64,000 bases of DNA from Clostridiales bacterium (GTDB lineage Bacteria; Bacillota; Clostridia; Christensenellales; Borkfalkiaceae). The DNA lies in NCBI GenBank assembly GCA_015055655.1, contig SVHW01000001.1, positions 141,465 through 205,464 on the forward strand, in the 5' to 3' direction. Shown piece by piece: positions 43,263 through 51,151 of the stretch (within the stretch, counting starts at the first letter, position 1; the number at the start of each line of letters is the position of its first letter). A program made the translations under genes and the position numbers. The notes beneath the pieces were generated by a model. That model did no database searches. It saw only the letters and a program-made list of their open reading frames with translations, and was not told the origin of the DNA.

Positions 43263-43350
43263 TTTTTAAGATACCCGTAGATTAAAAATAAGTATTTACG
43301 CCCATTTACGGTAGAATCGGCAAAGCCGTATTCTCCAAGCGCATACAGTT
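43263..43350 (-). promoter_or_regulatory. Structured leader of the ECF-coaX operon
   Basis: The roughly 100-nt leader folds into GAAT-A-CGGC/GCCG-ATTC and a longer imperfect arm pair TACCGTA/TACGGGTA. No terminator is evident. It does not match a riboswitch I recognise. It could be an undescribed pantothenate/CoA-linked control element or simple leader structure. Confidence 0.35.
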
Positions 43351-43379
43351 ATTATATCGCATTTTTATAATTTAATCAA
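43351..43379 (-). promoter_or_regulatory. Promoter of the ECF-coaX-hom operon
   Basis: On the minus strand TTGATT (43374-43379), 17 nt, TATAAT (43351-43356), about 110 bp before the ECF gene start. Confidence 0.75.
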
Positions 43380-43476
43380 CAAAATGGACGCCGCTTTTCG
43401 TCATTTTCTTGTTTTTTCATCAGCTTTTTCACACAAAAGCCGTAAAAATAGAATATTATGTATTATAAAGATAAAA

Positions 43477-43521
43477 CCGCAGGCATTTACGATATAAAAT
43501 CGATTTACATATCCCCTGCGG
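43477..43521 (+). promoter_or_regulatory. Stem-loop upstream of the Cys-rich small protein gene
   Basis: CCGCAGG (43477-43483) pairs with CCTGCGG (43515-43521), ending 8 nt before the AGGAGG of the next gene. There is no U-run. It may stabilise the message or influence ribosome entry. Confidence 0.45.
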
Positions 43522-43540
43522 CATAACACAGGAGGTTTTT

Positions 43541-43759
43541 ATGAATTGTTGTTTATCGGGGAACACCACCCTTTGGATTCTCATTGCGTTGCTCGTCCTT
43601 GGTTCGAAGGACGGCATCTTCTGCTCGAACGTATTTAGCGGCTGCGGTTTACCTATCCTTATTGCGCTCCTCTTCTGTTTGTACAAAAACGGAACGCTTT
43701 CCGCGATTTTAACGCCGCCTTGCAACTGTAGCTGCGGTTGCTCGAACGGCTGTCGTTAA
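43541..43759 (+). CDS. Small cysteine-rich membrane protein
   Basis: The 72-residue protein follows a perfect AGGAGG 5 nt upstream. It has two hydrophobic segments (about residues 10-22 and 37-48) and nine cysteines, six of them in the C-terminal CNCSCGCSNGC tail. The pattern resembles small clostridial proteins annotated as chorion-class high-cysteine HCB protein, some thought to be spore-coat-related, but the match is by style only. A hairpin terminator follows at 43802-43838. Metal binding or disulfide cross-linking are possible. Confidence 0.75.
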   Translation: MNCCLSGNTTLWILIALLVLGSKDGIFCSNVFSGCGLPILIALLFCLYKNGTLSAILTPPCNCSCGCSNGCR

Positions 43760-43801
43760 TCTTCTTTTTCTCCTTTACTTTTATCTCTTGCCCATATAGG
43801 C

Positions 43802-43838
43802 AAAACGGGGAGTCGTTTACACGATTTCCCCGTTTTTA
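43802..43838. terminator. Bidirectional terminator between convergent genes
   Basis: AAACGGGGA/TCCCCGTTT with an A-run before and a T-run after lies between the Cys-rich gene (plus) and the Nudix gene (minus). It suits termination on both strands. Confidence 0.8.
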
Positions 43839-43840
43839 TT

Positions 43841-44368
43841 TTATTCGTTTAAAAAATACGCCTGCAACGCTATTATCGTTTTTGCATCCTTTATTTCGCC
43901 GTTTTTAAGCATTTCTTTTACTTTGGTTAAAGGTATCCAAACCGTGTCTACAAATTCTCCCTCGTCGGGATGCGTCTGCGTTTTTACGCCGTTATACGCG
44001 CGATAAACGTATATTTTTTCGTTCGTATACCCAGGGGTGGGATAAGCCACGTATAATAATTCTAATTTCTCAACTTTTATCCCCGTTTCCTCTTCCAATT
44101 CCCTTTGCGCCGCCAACATCGGGTTTTCCCCGTCGTTTAATTTGCCTGCAGGAATTTCGTAGATACTCTCCCCGTAAGCATAGCGATATTGCCGTACAAA
44201 AAGCGCTTTCCCGTCTTCCACGTATAACGCGCAAGCGCCACCGCTGTGTTCGATAATTTCTCTAATGCAAGGCTTTCCATCGGGAAGAAGAGCGTCGTCT
44301 TTACGCAACGTGAGTATTTTCCCTTTATAAATATAATTCTTTTTCACCGTCTTTTCAATATAATCCAT
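43841..44368 (-). CDS. Nudix hydrolase, ADP-ribose pyrophosphatase type
   Basis: A 175-residue enzyme of the NudF/YffH type that hydrolyses ADP-ribose to AMP and ribose 5-phosphate. The Nudix box GKLNDGENPMLAAQRELEEETGI is complete, preceded by FVRQYRYAYGESIYEIPAG, which fixes the ADP-ribose subclass. ATG at 44368 follows AAAGGAG by 7 nt; the longer frame to 44434 has no ribosome binding site. It appears monocistronic. Confidence 0.9.
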   Translation of the reverse strand: MDYIEKTVKKNYIYKGKILTLRKDDALLPDGKPCIREIIEHSGGACALYVEDGKALFVRQYRYAYGESIYEIPAGKLNDGENPMLAAQRELEEETGIKVEKLELLYVAYPTPGYTNEKIYVYRAYNGVKTQTHPDEGEFVDTVWIPLTKVKEMLKNGEIKDAKTIIALQAYFLNE

Positions 44369-44469
44369 TTTTCGCTCCTTTAAAAAGGACAAAATCAACA
44401 AGGTTTTGACAAATTTGTTATCATTATAACACAAAAATTAAAAAAGGTAAATTTTTTTCGCAAAACATC

Positions 44470-44498
44470 TTGCTTTTTTCTAAAATATTATGTATAAT
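44470..44498 (+). promoter_or_regulatory. Promoter of the DUF4364 gene
   Basis: TTGCTT (44470-44475), 17 nt, TATAAT (44493-44498). The predicted start near 44505 leaves a leader of about 128 nt. Confidence 0.75.
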
Positions 44499-44550
44499 AT
44501 ACCCACTCTCGAAAATTCGATAAGAATTTCGACAACTATAACCCGATTGA

Positions 44551-44580
44551 AAGTCGCACGGGGAATTATGCGACTTTTTT
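44551..44580 (+). terminator. Terminator-like hairpin in the DUF4364 leader
   Basis: AAGTCGCA (44551-44558) pairs with TGCGACTT (44569-44576), followed by a T-run, between the promoter and the start codon. The loop GGGGA (44560-44564) is complementary to TCCCC (44589-44593), giving a competing fold. This is the architecture of an attenuator. Confidence 0.55.
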
Positions 44581-44632
44581 CCGTCTTATCCCCCTTTTTT
44601 CGGGTATCACGACGTAAAAGGAGCTTCTACAA

Positions 44633-45160
44633 ATGCAAATTCAAGGTGAAACGTCCGTCAATAAGTTAATCGTGCTTTTCGTTTTCGATAAAATGGAAAG
44701 CGCGCTTTCTCAACGTACGATTATAGAAATGTGTACGGCGGGCAATAATTGGTTAAATTATATGGATTGCATAGAACTCCTTCCCCGCCTTTTGGACGAT
44801 GGTTTCCTTTGCAGAATTTCTTCCCCCGACGAAGAACCCTTGTACACCATCACCAGCGACGGTAGAGAAAGTTTAAGCAATTTCTACATCAATATTCCTA
44901 AAAGTATTCGCGAAGAGATTTCATCTTTTATTAAAAAGAACAGCGGTAAATTGCGTAACCGTCAAGAGTGTAAAGCCGATTATTATCAAAACGTAGACGG
45001 TACGTACACGGTATATTTAAAAATACTTGCCCCCGTGCAACCGATGGTAGAACTCAAATTCGTCGTTCCCGATAAAAAAACGGCACAAAATATCTATAAA
45101 AACTGGGAATGCAAAGCATCTGAACTCTATTCCGCTATATACGACACGCTAGTGGATTGA
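44633..45160 (+). CDS. DUF4364 family protein
   Basis: The 175-residue protein matches DUF4364 of Clostridia. It has an N-terminal winged-helix-like region (KLIVLFVFDKMESALSQRTIIEMC, then LLPRLLDDGFLCRISSPDEEPLYTITSDGRESL) and a beta-rich C-terminal half. The family has no established function; the N-terminus suggests DNA binding. AAAGGAG lies 9 nt before the ATG. The TSCPD gene follows 40 bp later. Confidence 0.88.
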   Translation: MQIQGETSVNKLIVLFVFDKMESALSQRTIIEMCTAGNNWLNYMDCIELLPRLLDDGFLCRISSPDEEPLYTITSDGRESLSNFYINIPKSIREEISSFIKKNSGKLRNRQECKADYYQNVDGTYTVYLKILAPVQPMVELKFVVPDKKTAQNIYKNWECKASELYSAIYDTLVD

Positions 45161-45200
45161 TTTCAATAAACACAATAACATAGTATAGGAGGTTTTTATT

Positions 45201-45458
45201 ATGTTTACTTACTCCCCTACGGGCACTTGTTCCAGACAAATTCTTTTCGACGTAGATAGCGAAAATAAAATACACAACGTACGTTTTATCGGTGGTTGCA
45301 GCGGTAACCTTCAAGGTATCGCACGCCTCGTCGAAGGAAAAGATATCAATGAAATTGAAGCACTTTTGCAAGGCGTTCGTTGCAAAGGCAACACGTCTTG
45401 TCCCGACCAGCTTTCTAAAGCGATTGCCGCATACAAGGCGCAAAAATCGGGGAATTAA
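45201..45458 (+). CDS. TIGR03905 family TSCPD domain protein
   Basis: The 85-residue protein corresponds to a stand-alone TSCPD domain, the domain found at the C-terminus of some class II ribonucleotide reductases. Four cysteines sit in TGTCSRQI, GGCSGN, VRCKGN and TSCPDQL. A metal or Fe-S role is likely but unproven. AGGAGG precedes the ATG, and a strong terminator follows. It is probably co-transcribed with DUF4364. Confidence 0.9.
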   Translation: MFTYSPTGTCSRQILFDVDSENKIHNVRFIGGCSGNLQGIARLVEGKDINEIEALLQGVRCKGNTSCPDQLSKAIAAYKAQKSGN

Positions 45459-45474
45459 ATACTTTTAATGAAAC

Positions 45475-45507
45475 AAGCCTCGCGGAATACCCCGCGAGGC
45501 TTGTTTT
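45475..45507. terminator. Bidirectional terminator between the TSCPD gene and purH
   Basis: The 11-bp inverted repeat AAGCCTCGCGG/CCGCGAGGCTT is followed by a T-run on the plus strand. It also lies 10 bp beyond the purH stop on the minus strand. Confidence 0.85.
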
Positions 45508-45516
45508 TTATTGTAT

Positions 45517-47058
45517 TTAGTGTTTGAAATGTCTTTCCCCAACGAAAATCATCGCAATGCCTGCCGCATCGCAAGCATCAATGGAAAGTTGGTCTTTAAT
45601 GCTGCCGCCAGGTTGCACGATAGCCGTGATACCTGCCTTAACACACTCTTCTACGCAATCAGGGAACGGGAAGAACGCGTCGCTTGCCATTACCGAACCC
45701 TTCACTTCTTCGCCAGCGTGTTCAATCGCTTGTTGAGCCGCCCAAATACGGTTGGTTTGTCCCATACCGATACCCGTCGTTCTATCCGCTTTGCCGACAA
45801 CGATAGCGTTAGATTTCGTATGTTTTACAACCTTCCAGTTGAAAAGCAACGCCTTCATTTCTTCTTCCGTCGGCGCGCGTTTCGTCACCACTTTAAGGTT
45901 TTCTTCCGCAAACAACGTATTGTCGTAATCTTGGATAAGCAAACCGCCGTACACTTTCTTCATATCGTACGCCGTATCTTCTCTATGCGCTTTAATATCG
46001 GGCAATTCCAAAAGACGAATATTCTTTTTCGCTTTCAAAATTTCCAATGCGCCGTCGGCATATCCTTCCGCAATAACGATTTCAATGAAAATTTTATTGA
46101 TTTCCGTAGCCGTAGCCTCGTCAACAATGCCGTTGATAGCTAAAATACCGCCGAATACGGATACAGGGTCGCTTTCATACGCTTTTACGTACGCTTCGTG
46201 AATCGTTGCGCCCGTACCAACGCCGCAAGGATTTGCGTGTTTGCAAGCCACTACGCACGGTTGGTCTCCAAATTCTTTTACGAGTTCAAGAGCGCCGTTT
46301 GCGTCGTTGATGTTGTTATAAGAAAGTTCTTTACCCCAGAGCTGTTTCGCCTTGGAAAGCGAACCTGCACGGATAAATTCTTCGCTGTAATAGGACGCAC
46401 CTTGGTGAGGGTTTTCGCCGTAACGCATATCTTGCGCCTTTTCGTATGCAAACGTAATGCTGTCAGGATAACGGATACCAAGCTGTTGCGCCAAATAGTT
46501 GGAAATCATGCTGTCGTACACCGCCGTATGCGCAAATACTTTATATTGCAAATATTTCTTCGTGTCAAGCGTAATTTCCCCCGCTTCGAGTTCGGAAAGG
46601 ACTCTTTCATAATCTTTGGGGTCAACGACAACGGCTACGTCTTGATAGTTCTTTGCTGCAGCACGAATCATCGTAGGGCCACCGATATCGATGTTTTCCA
46701 CCGCGTCTTCAAAAAGCACGCCGGGTTTGGAAATCGTCGCTTTAAACGGATAAAGGTTTACCGCAACGATATCAATCGTATTGATATTCAATTTATCAAG
46801 TTGCGCCATATGTTCAGGATTGGAACGCATAGCCAAAAGCCCCGCGTGTACGATGGGGTGCAACGTTTTAACACGTCCGTCCAAACATTCGGGGAAACCC
46901 GTCAATTCGCTGATACCGATTACGGGAAGACCGGCGTCTTTTAACGCTTTTGCCGTGCCGCCCGTCGAAATAATTTCGAAATCACACGCAATCAAACGTT
47001 TGCAAAAATCCACAATGCCCGTTTTATCGGATACGCTTACAAGTGCTCTTTTCTTCAT
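45517..47058 (-). CDS. purH: Bifunctional AICAR transformylase/IMP cyclohydrolase PurH
   Basis: Catalyses the last two steps of IMP synthesis. The 513-residue protein has the N-terminal MGS-like cyclohydrolase domain (MKKRALVSVSDKTGIVDF, STGGTAKALKDAG, GRVKTLHP) and the transformylase domain (MRYGENPHQGASYYSE, VACKHANPCGVGTG, KHTKSNAIVV). It ends GMAMIF-like with VGERHFKH. The ATG at 47058 has AGAGG upstream; the ATG at 47100 lacks a site. It stands alone, without the rest of a pur operon, and also recycles AICAR from histidine synthesis. Confidence 0.96.
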   Translation of the reverse strand: MKKRALVSVSDKTGIVDFCKRLIACDFEIISTGGTAKALKDAGLPVIGISELTGFPECLDGRVKTLHPIVHAGLLAMRSNPEHMAQLDKLNINTIDIVAVNLYPFKATISKPGVLFEDAVENIDIGGPTMIRAAAKNYQDVAVVVDPKDYERVLSELEAGEITLDTKKYLQYKVFAHTAVYDSMISNYLAQQLGIRYPDSITFAYEKAQDMRYGENPHQGASYYSEEFIRAGSLSKAKQLWGKELSYNNINDANGALELVKEFGDQPCVVACKHANPCGVGTGATIHEAYVKAYESDPVSVFGGILAINGIVDEATATEINKIFIEIVIAEGYADGALEILKAKKNIRLLELPDIKAHREDTAYDMKKVYGGLLIQDYDNTLFAEENLKVVTKRAPTEEEMKALLFNWKVVKHTKSNAIVVGKADRTTGIGMGQTNRIWAAQQAIEHAGEEVKGSVMASDAFFPFPDCVEECVKAGITAIVQPGGSIKDQLSIDACDAAGIAMIFVGERHFKH

Positions 47059-47109
47059 AATGTATATACCTCTGTTATTTTTTTGCCGTTTTTGAATCAA
47101 ACTGTTATT

Positions 47110-47460
47110 ATGATTATATTATACGTTTTATTAGTAGCTTATATTTTATCCATCAACTTCTACGCCTTTTTATTGGTAAAAACGTTACGCGATAAAGACC
47201 GCGAAAACGAAATAACCAAGCAGGCAGCACCCCTTTCCACCCAAGCGGAAAGTCCTAAAAAAGAAGAGCGTAACCTTGGGAAATTGATAATTGCAGGGTT
47301 ATTAGGAGGCGCAATCACAATATACGTTTGTATGTTTATCTTTAAATGGCGTCGAAGCGAAATGCTTCTTATGATACTGATGCCGTTGTTAGGAGTGTTA
47401 AACGTATATTTGTGGATACTACTCTTTCGCTCTGGTTTTCATTTCTTTATTATAAGATAA
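47110..47460 (+). CDS. Hypothetical membrane protein
   Basis: A 116-residue protein with an N-terminal helix (MIILYVLLVAYILSINFYAF), a charged cytoplasmic segment of about 40 residues and two further helices near the C-terminus. It is divergent from purH with only 51 bp between starts. No strong ribosome binding site is visible, and no family is recognised. The segment KLIIAGLLGGAITIYVCMFI followed by FKWRRSEMLLMILMPLLGVLNVYLW looks like a conserved helical hairpin. Confidence 0.65.
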   Translation: MIILYVLLVAYILSINFYAFLLVKTLRDKDRENEITKQAAPLSTQAESPKKEERNLGKLIIAGLLGGAITIYVCMFIFKWRRSEMLLMILMPLLGVLNVYLWILLFRSGFHFFIIR

Positions 47461-47622
47461 TAATATTATAGCATATATAATTAAAATATGGAAACAAATT
47501 AAGGCAAGATGTTAAAATTTTTTTTATCGCGTGAAAAAATAACATTTTTTTGTGATTTTTTTTAAAAATAAAAATAAATGAAAATTTTTGCGAAAATTTT
47601 GGAAAAAGTTGCGAAAAGTGTT

Positions 47623-47650
47623 TGACAATTTAATTTAATAATGCTATTAT
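47623..47650 (+). promoter_or_regulatory. Promoter of the six-tRNA operon
   Basis: TTGACA (47623-47628), 16 nt, TATTAT (47645-47650), about 40 bp before tRNA-Gly. The 47461-47622 stretch before it is A/T-rich, and I see no other feature in it. Confidence 0.7.
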
Positions 47651-47689
47651 ATACAAGCGTTGTCGCAACGGCGCCGAAGTTAGGTAACT

Positions 47690-47763
<74 letters not shown>

Positions 47764-47786
47764 ATTTCTACCATGGCGTATCGTAT

Positions 47787-47863
47787 GCGCCTGTAGCTCA
47801 GTTGGATAGAGCAACGGCCTTCTAAGCCGTGTGTCAGGAGTTCGAATCTCTTCAGGCGCACCA
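47787..47863 (+). tRNA. tRNA-Arg (TCT)
   Basis: A 77-nt cloverleaf with CCA. The acceptor GCGCCTG/CAGGCGC is fully paired. The anticodon loop CTTCTAA gives TCT. Confidence 0.95.
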
Positions 47864-47870
47864 ATTAAAT

Positions 47871-47948
47871 GGCGGGTGTAGCTCAGTTGGTTAGAGCGCC
47901 AGATTGTGGCCCTGGAGGTCGTGAGTTCGATTCTCGTCGCCCGCCCCA
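47871..47948 (+). tRNA. tRNA-His (GTG)
   Basis: A cloverleaf with the extra G-1 opposite discriminator C73, diagnostic for tRNA-His. The anticodon loop TTGTGGC gives GTG. The anticodon stem has an A-C mismatch next to the loop. Confidence 0.93.
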
Positions 47949-47964
47949 CCATTTTTTATCACAT

Positions 47965-48040
47965 TGGGGTGTCGCCAAGTGGTTAAGGCACCGGATTTTG
48001 ATTCCGGCATTCGTAGGTTCAAATCCTGCCACCCCAGCCA
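47965..48040 (+). tRNA. tRNA-Gln (TTG)
   Basis: A 76-nt cloverleaf starting with U1, as usual for tRNA-Gln. The acceptor TGGGGTG/CACCCCA is paired. The anticodon loop TTTTGAT gives TTG. Confidence 0.95.
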
Positions 48041-48071
48041 ATTTTTTGGCACAAAACTTCATAGGTCACGT

Positions 48072-48147
48072 GGCCCATTAGCTCAGTCGGTAGAGCACCT
48101 GATTTTTAATCAGGGTGTCCGGAGTTCGAGTCTCCGATGGACCACCA
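48072..48147 (+). tRNA. tRNA-Lys (TTT)
   Basis: A 76-nt cloverleaf with CCA. The anticodon loop TTTTTAA gives TTT. The acceptor GGCCCAT/ATGGACC has a C3-A70 mismatch. Confidence 0.92.
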
Positions 48148-48151
48148 ACGT

Positions 48152-48227
48152 GGATGATTAGCTCAGTTGGTAGAGCAACTGACTCTTAATCAGTGGGCCC
48201 AGGGTTCGAGTCCCTGATCGTCCACCA
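48152..48227 (+). tRNA. tRNA-Lys (CTT)
   Basis: A 76-nt cloverleaf with CCA. The acceptor GGATGAT/ATCGTCC pairs with one T-G wobble. The anticodon loop CTCTTAA gives CTT. Its T-arm and 3' end are the source of the fragments repeated downstream. Confidence 0.94.
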
Positions 48228-48916
48228 GCAAAAGAACACCCCTTGTGGGTGTTCTTTTGCTGTGGAAACATCATAGCGAGAAACCTGCGAATTATCCAGG
48301 GTTCGCGCGAGCGAGCAATAACGATAATTTTCATTTTTTACGTTATAGTTGGTTGCGAGCGAAGCTTTGAGCGTAGCGAAAGCCCCCTGATCGTCCACCA
48401 GCAAAAGAACACCCCTTGTGGGTGTTCTTTTGCTGTGGAAACATCATAGCGAGAAACCTGTGAATTATCCAGGGTTCGCGCGAGCGAGCAATAACGATAA
48501 TGTACATTTTTTACGTTATAGTTGGTTGCGAGCGAAGCTTTGAGCGCAGCGAAAGCCCCCTGATCGTCCACCAGCAAAAGAACACCCCTTGTGGGTGTTC
48601 TTTTGCTGTGGAAACATCATAGCGAGAAACCTGCGAATTATCCAGGGTTCGCGCGAGCGAGCAATAACGATAATGTCCATTTTTACGTTATAGTTGGTTG
48701 CGAGCGAAGCTTTGAGCGTAGCGAAAGCCCCCTATCGTCCACCAGCAAAAGAACACCCCTTGTGGGTGTTCTTTTGCTGTGGAAACATCATAGCGAGAAA
48801 CCTGCGAATTATCCAGGGTTCGCGCGAGGGAGCAATAACGACAACATCCATTTTTTACGTTATAGTTGGTTGCGAGCGAAGCTTTGAGCGTAGCGAAAGC
48901 CCCCTATCGTCCACCA
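48228..48916 (+). repeat. Four tandem ~173-bp tRNA-Lys-associated terminator modules
   Basis: Units lie at 48228-48400, 48401-48573, 48574-48744 and 48745-48916 (173, 173, 171, 172 bp). Each starts with the hairpin GCAAAAGAACACCCC/GGGTGTTCTTTTGC and carries GCGAGAA. Each then has CCAGGGTTCG, identical to the 5' half of the tRNA-Lys(CTT) T-arm, followed by an insert of about 79 nt opening with CGCGAGCG and closing with GAGCGTAGCGAAAGC. Each ends with CCCTGATCGTCCACCA (G missing in the last two), a copy of the tRNA 3' end. Periods are not multiples of three, so the spurious frames seen here are not genes. Confidence 0.9.
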
Positions 48917-48957
48917 AGAAAAAAAGAGTATGGATGCGCTCCATACTCTTTTTTTTA
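48917..48957. terminator. Bidirectional terminator between the tRNA modules and upp
   Basis: AAGAGTATGGA/TCCATACTCTT is flanked by an A-run on the left and a T-run on the right. It ends the tRNA operon on the plus strand and upp on the minus strand. Confidence 0.88.
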
Positions 48958-49596
48958 TTATTTTGTGCCAAAAATTCTATCGCCGGCATCGCCAAGCCCA
49001 GGCAAGATATAACCGTGTTCGTTCAAACATCTATCCAACATAGAAACGAAGACGCTTACGTCGGGATGCGCCTTGGCAAGTTTTTCAACCCCTTCTGGCG
49101 CGGCAATAATCGCCAAGAACTTAATGTTTTTGCAACCACGTTTTTTCAACTGCGCAACCGCGTCGCAAGCGCTACCGCCCGTTGCAAGCATGGGGTCTAC
49201 CACCATAACAACTTTTTCATCGATATTGGCAGGTAATTTGCAATAATATTCCTCAGGCTCTAACGTTTCTTCGTTGCGGCACATACCGATATGTCCTACT
49301 TTTGCCGCAGGGAATAAGGATAAAATTCCGTCTACCATGCCAAGCCCCGCACGCAAAATCGGCACGATTGCAATAGAATTTTCTTTTACTATCGTTTGTT
49401 TCGTCTTTTCCAAAGGCGTTTCCACCTCAATTTCTTGCGTAGGTACATCCTTGAAACTTTCATACGCCATTAACATAGCGATTTCTTTAATTACGTCACG
49501 GAAAGTTTTCGTATCCGTGTTTTTGTCGCGAATAATCGCCAGCTTATGTCTAATAAGCGGATGATCTAAAATATGAACGTTTTTAAATTGATTCAT
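48958..49596 (-). CDS. upp: Uracil phosphoribosyltransferase
   Basis: Converts uracil and PRPP to UMP. The 212-residue protein has the PRPP loop [21 protein letters not shown] and the uracil-binding C-terminus [17 protein letters not shown]. It lies 15 bp downstream of a uracil permease gene, forming a salvage operon. It offers a pyrimidine route independent of the unusual carbamoyl-phosphate synthase in this genome. Confidence 0.97.
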   Translation of the reverse strand: MNQFKNVHILDHPLIRHKLAIIRDKNTDTKTFRDVIKEIAMLMAYESFKDVPTQEIEVETPLEKTKQTIVKENSIAIVPILRAGLGMVDGILSLFPAAKVGHIGMCRNEETLEPEEYYCKLPANIDEKVVMVVDPMLATGGSACDAVAQLKKRGCKNIKFLAIIAAPEGVEKLAKAHPDVSVFVSMLDRCLNEHGYILPGLGDAGDRIFGTK

Positions 49597-49611
49597 TACA
49601 ACGTCCCCTTT

Positions 49612-51036
49612 TTATTTTTCTTCTACTTCAGCTACAGCAGCTTCTTCTTCCACGTCTTTCGACACTTCCGCCTTTTCTTCCGTTTTTGTTGCTTCTGCTT
49701 TCACCGATTTTTTCGTCATAAGATTAACCAAGATTCCTAAAATCAACGCGCACGCAATGGAAGTAATGGTTACTTTACCAATCTCAACAACCATACCGCC
49801 AACACCTGCAATCAAAATGACGGACACCGTAAACAAGTTTGCATTTTCGTTCAAATCCACCTTTTGAATCATCTTCAAGCCAGATACCGCTATAAAGCCA
49901 TAAAGGGAAATGCATACGCCACCCATTACACAGGAAGGAATCGTAGCAAGGAAGGTTACAAAAGGAGCGAAGAATGCTGCAATGATGCAAATAATTGCAG
50001 CATAGACAATGGTAATAACGGAAGCATTACGAGAAATCGCCACGCAACCAACAGATTCGCCATACGTTGTATTAGGGCAACCACCAAAGAACGCCCCTAC
50101 CATAGAGCCGATTCCATCGCCAAGCAACGTTCTATGCAAACCAGGATCTTTCGTAAGATCTTGACCGATAATAGACGAAATATTCTTATGGTCAGCAAGA
50201 TGTTCTGCAAATACAACGAACGCCACGGGTACGTACGCCACAAGCACTGTCACAAAATACGAACCAAAATCTTTTGCGTCACTAAAGCCCTTAAAGGCTT
50301 CAATAAACGTAAATTGGGGCACCCACTGCATATCTTTGAACAAACCAAAATTGATAAGTTGAAGCGCGGGTTTATCCGCCAATAAACCAATAACGGTAAA
50401 GAAGGTAGCCGCCAAATAACCAGCCAAAATACCAATAATGAACGGAATCATTTTCATCATCTTCTTACCGTAAACCGAGCAGAAGATAACCGTAGCAAGC
50501 GTAATCAAACCACAAAGCATTGCCAAATACGGGCTAGCTACGGGCACGTCGTTTACAAGAACGCTACCTTTAAAAAGGTCCCCGATTGCATTTCCCGAAA
50601 GCGAAAGACCTATAATTGCAACAGTCGGCCCAATAACCGATGCAGGCATGATTTTATCAATCCATTTAACGCCTGCATATTTTACGATAACCGCAATAAC
50701 CACGTAAACAAGACCAGCCAAGATAGCGCCGATAAGAATGCCAAGATAACCTACCGATGCGCTAGCCGCGCCACCAAACGCCGCAAACATGGAACCAATA
50801 AACGCGAACGAAGAACCAAGGAAAACAGGGCTCTTAAATTTTGTAAACAACAAGTAAACAATAGTGCCTACCCCAGCGCCCAAAAGAGCTGCTGATTGAC
50901 TCATCCCATTGCCAATAATTGCAGGCACTGCAATCGTCGCCGCAAGGATAGCGAGCACTTGTTGGAAGGCCAATACCAACGTTTTCCAAACGCCGGGATT
51001 GTCTTTTACCCCATAAACAAGGTTTGTGTTTTTCAT
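49612..51036 (-). CDS. uraA: Uracil/xanthine permease family transporter (NCS2), probably uracil
   Basis: A 474-residue NCS2 transporter with about 14 hydrophobic helices. Family segments include the first-helix FQQVLAILAATIAVPAIIG, VFAEHLADHKNISSIIGQDL (conserved Glu/His of UraA) and GGCPNTTYGESVGCVAISRNAS. The last 35 residues are a charged Glu/Val/Ala tail, EEKAEVSKDVEEEAAVAEVEEK at the end, unusual for the family. GGAGG precedes the ATG. Linkage to upp favours uracil over xanthine. Confidence 0.93.
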   Translation of the reverse strand: MKNTNLVYGVKDNPGVWKTLVLAFQQVLAILAATIAVPAIIGNGMSQSAALLGAGVGTIVYLLFTKFKSPVFLGSSFAFIGSMFAAFGGAASASVGYLGILIGAILAGLVYVVIAVIVKYAGVKWIDKIMPASVIGPTVAIIGLSLSGNAIGDLFKGSVLVNDVPVASPYLAMLCGLITLATVIFCSVYGKKMMKMIPFIIGILAGYLAATFFTVIGLLADKPALQLINFGLFKDMQWVPQFTFIEAFKGFSDAKDFGSYFVTVLVAYVPVAFVVFAEHLADHKNISSIIGQDLTKDPGLHRTLLGDGIGSMVGAFFGGCPNTTYGESVGCVAISRNASVITIVYAAIICIIAAFFAPFVTFLATIPSCVMGGVCISLYGFIAVSGLKMIQKVDLNENANLFTVSVILIAGVGGMVVEIGKVTITSIACALILGILVNLMTKKSVKAEATKTEEKAEVSKDVEEEAAVAEVEEK

Positions 51037-51088
51037 TTGTATTCCTCCAATACAATTTTATTATAAAGAAAACTTCTTTATTTTCATA

Positions 51089-51117
51089 ATTATATCACAC
51101 AAAAACTAAAATTGCAA
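51089..51117 (-). promoter_or_regulatory. Promoter of the uraA-upp operon
   Basis: On the minus strand TTGCAA (51112-51117), 17 nt, TATAAT (51089-51094). The leader of about 45 nt shows no PyrR-type attenuator. Confidence 0.75.
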
Positions 51118-51151
51118 TATCCTTTTTTATTTTTATAAATTTTTTGCAACC

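Noticed and set aside
48228-48916. CRISPR array
   Set aside because: Units are about 173 bp with no unique spacers, the repeats hold terminator hairpins and tRNA pieces, and no cas gene is near.
48186-49236. Overlapping frames with repeated peptide blocks across the tRNA-Lys modules
   Set aside because: The repeat periods are 171-173 bp and shift frame from unit to unit. The sequence is explained by tRNA fragments and hairpins.
49612-51117. PyrR-type control of the uraA-upp operon
   Set aside because: The leader is only about 45 nt and has no terminator or PyrR motif.
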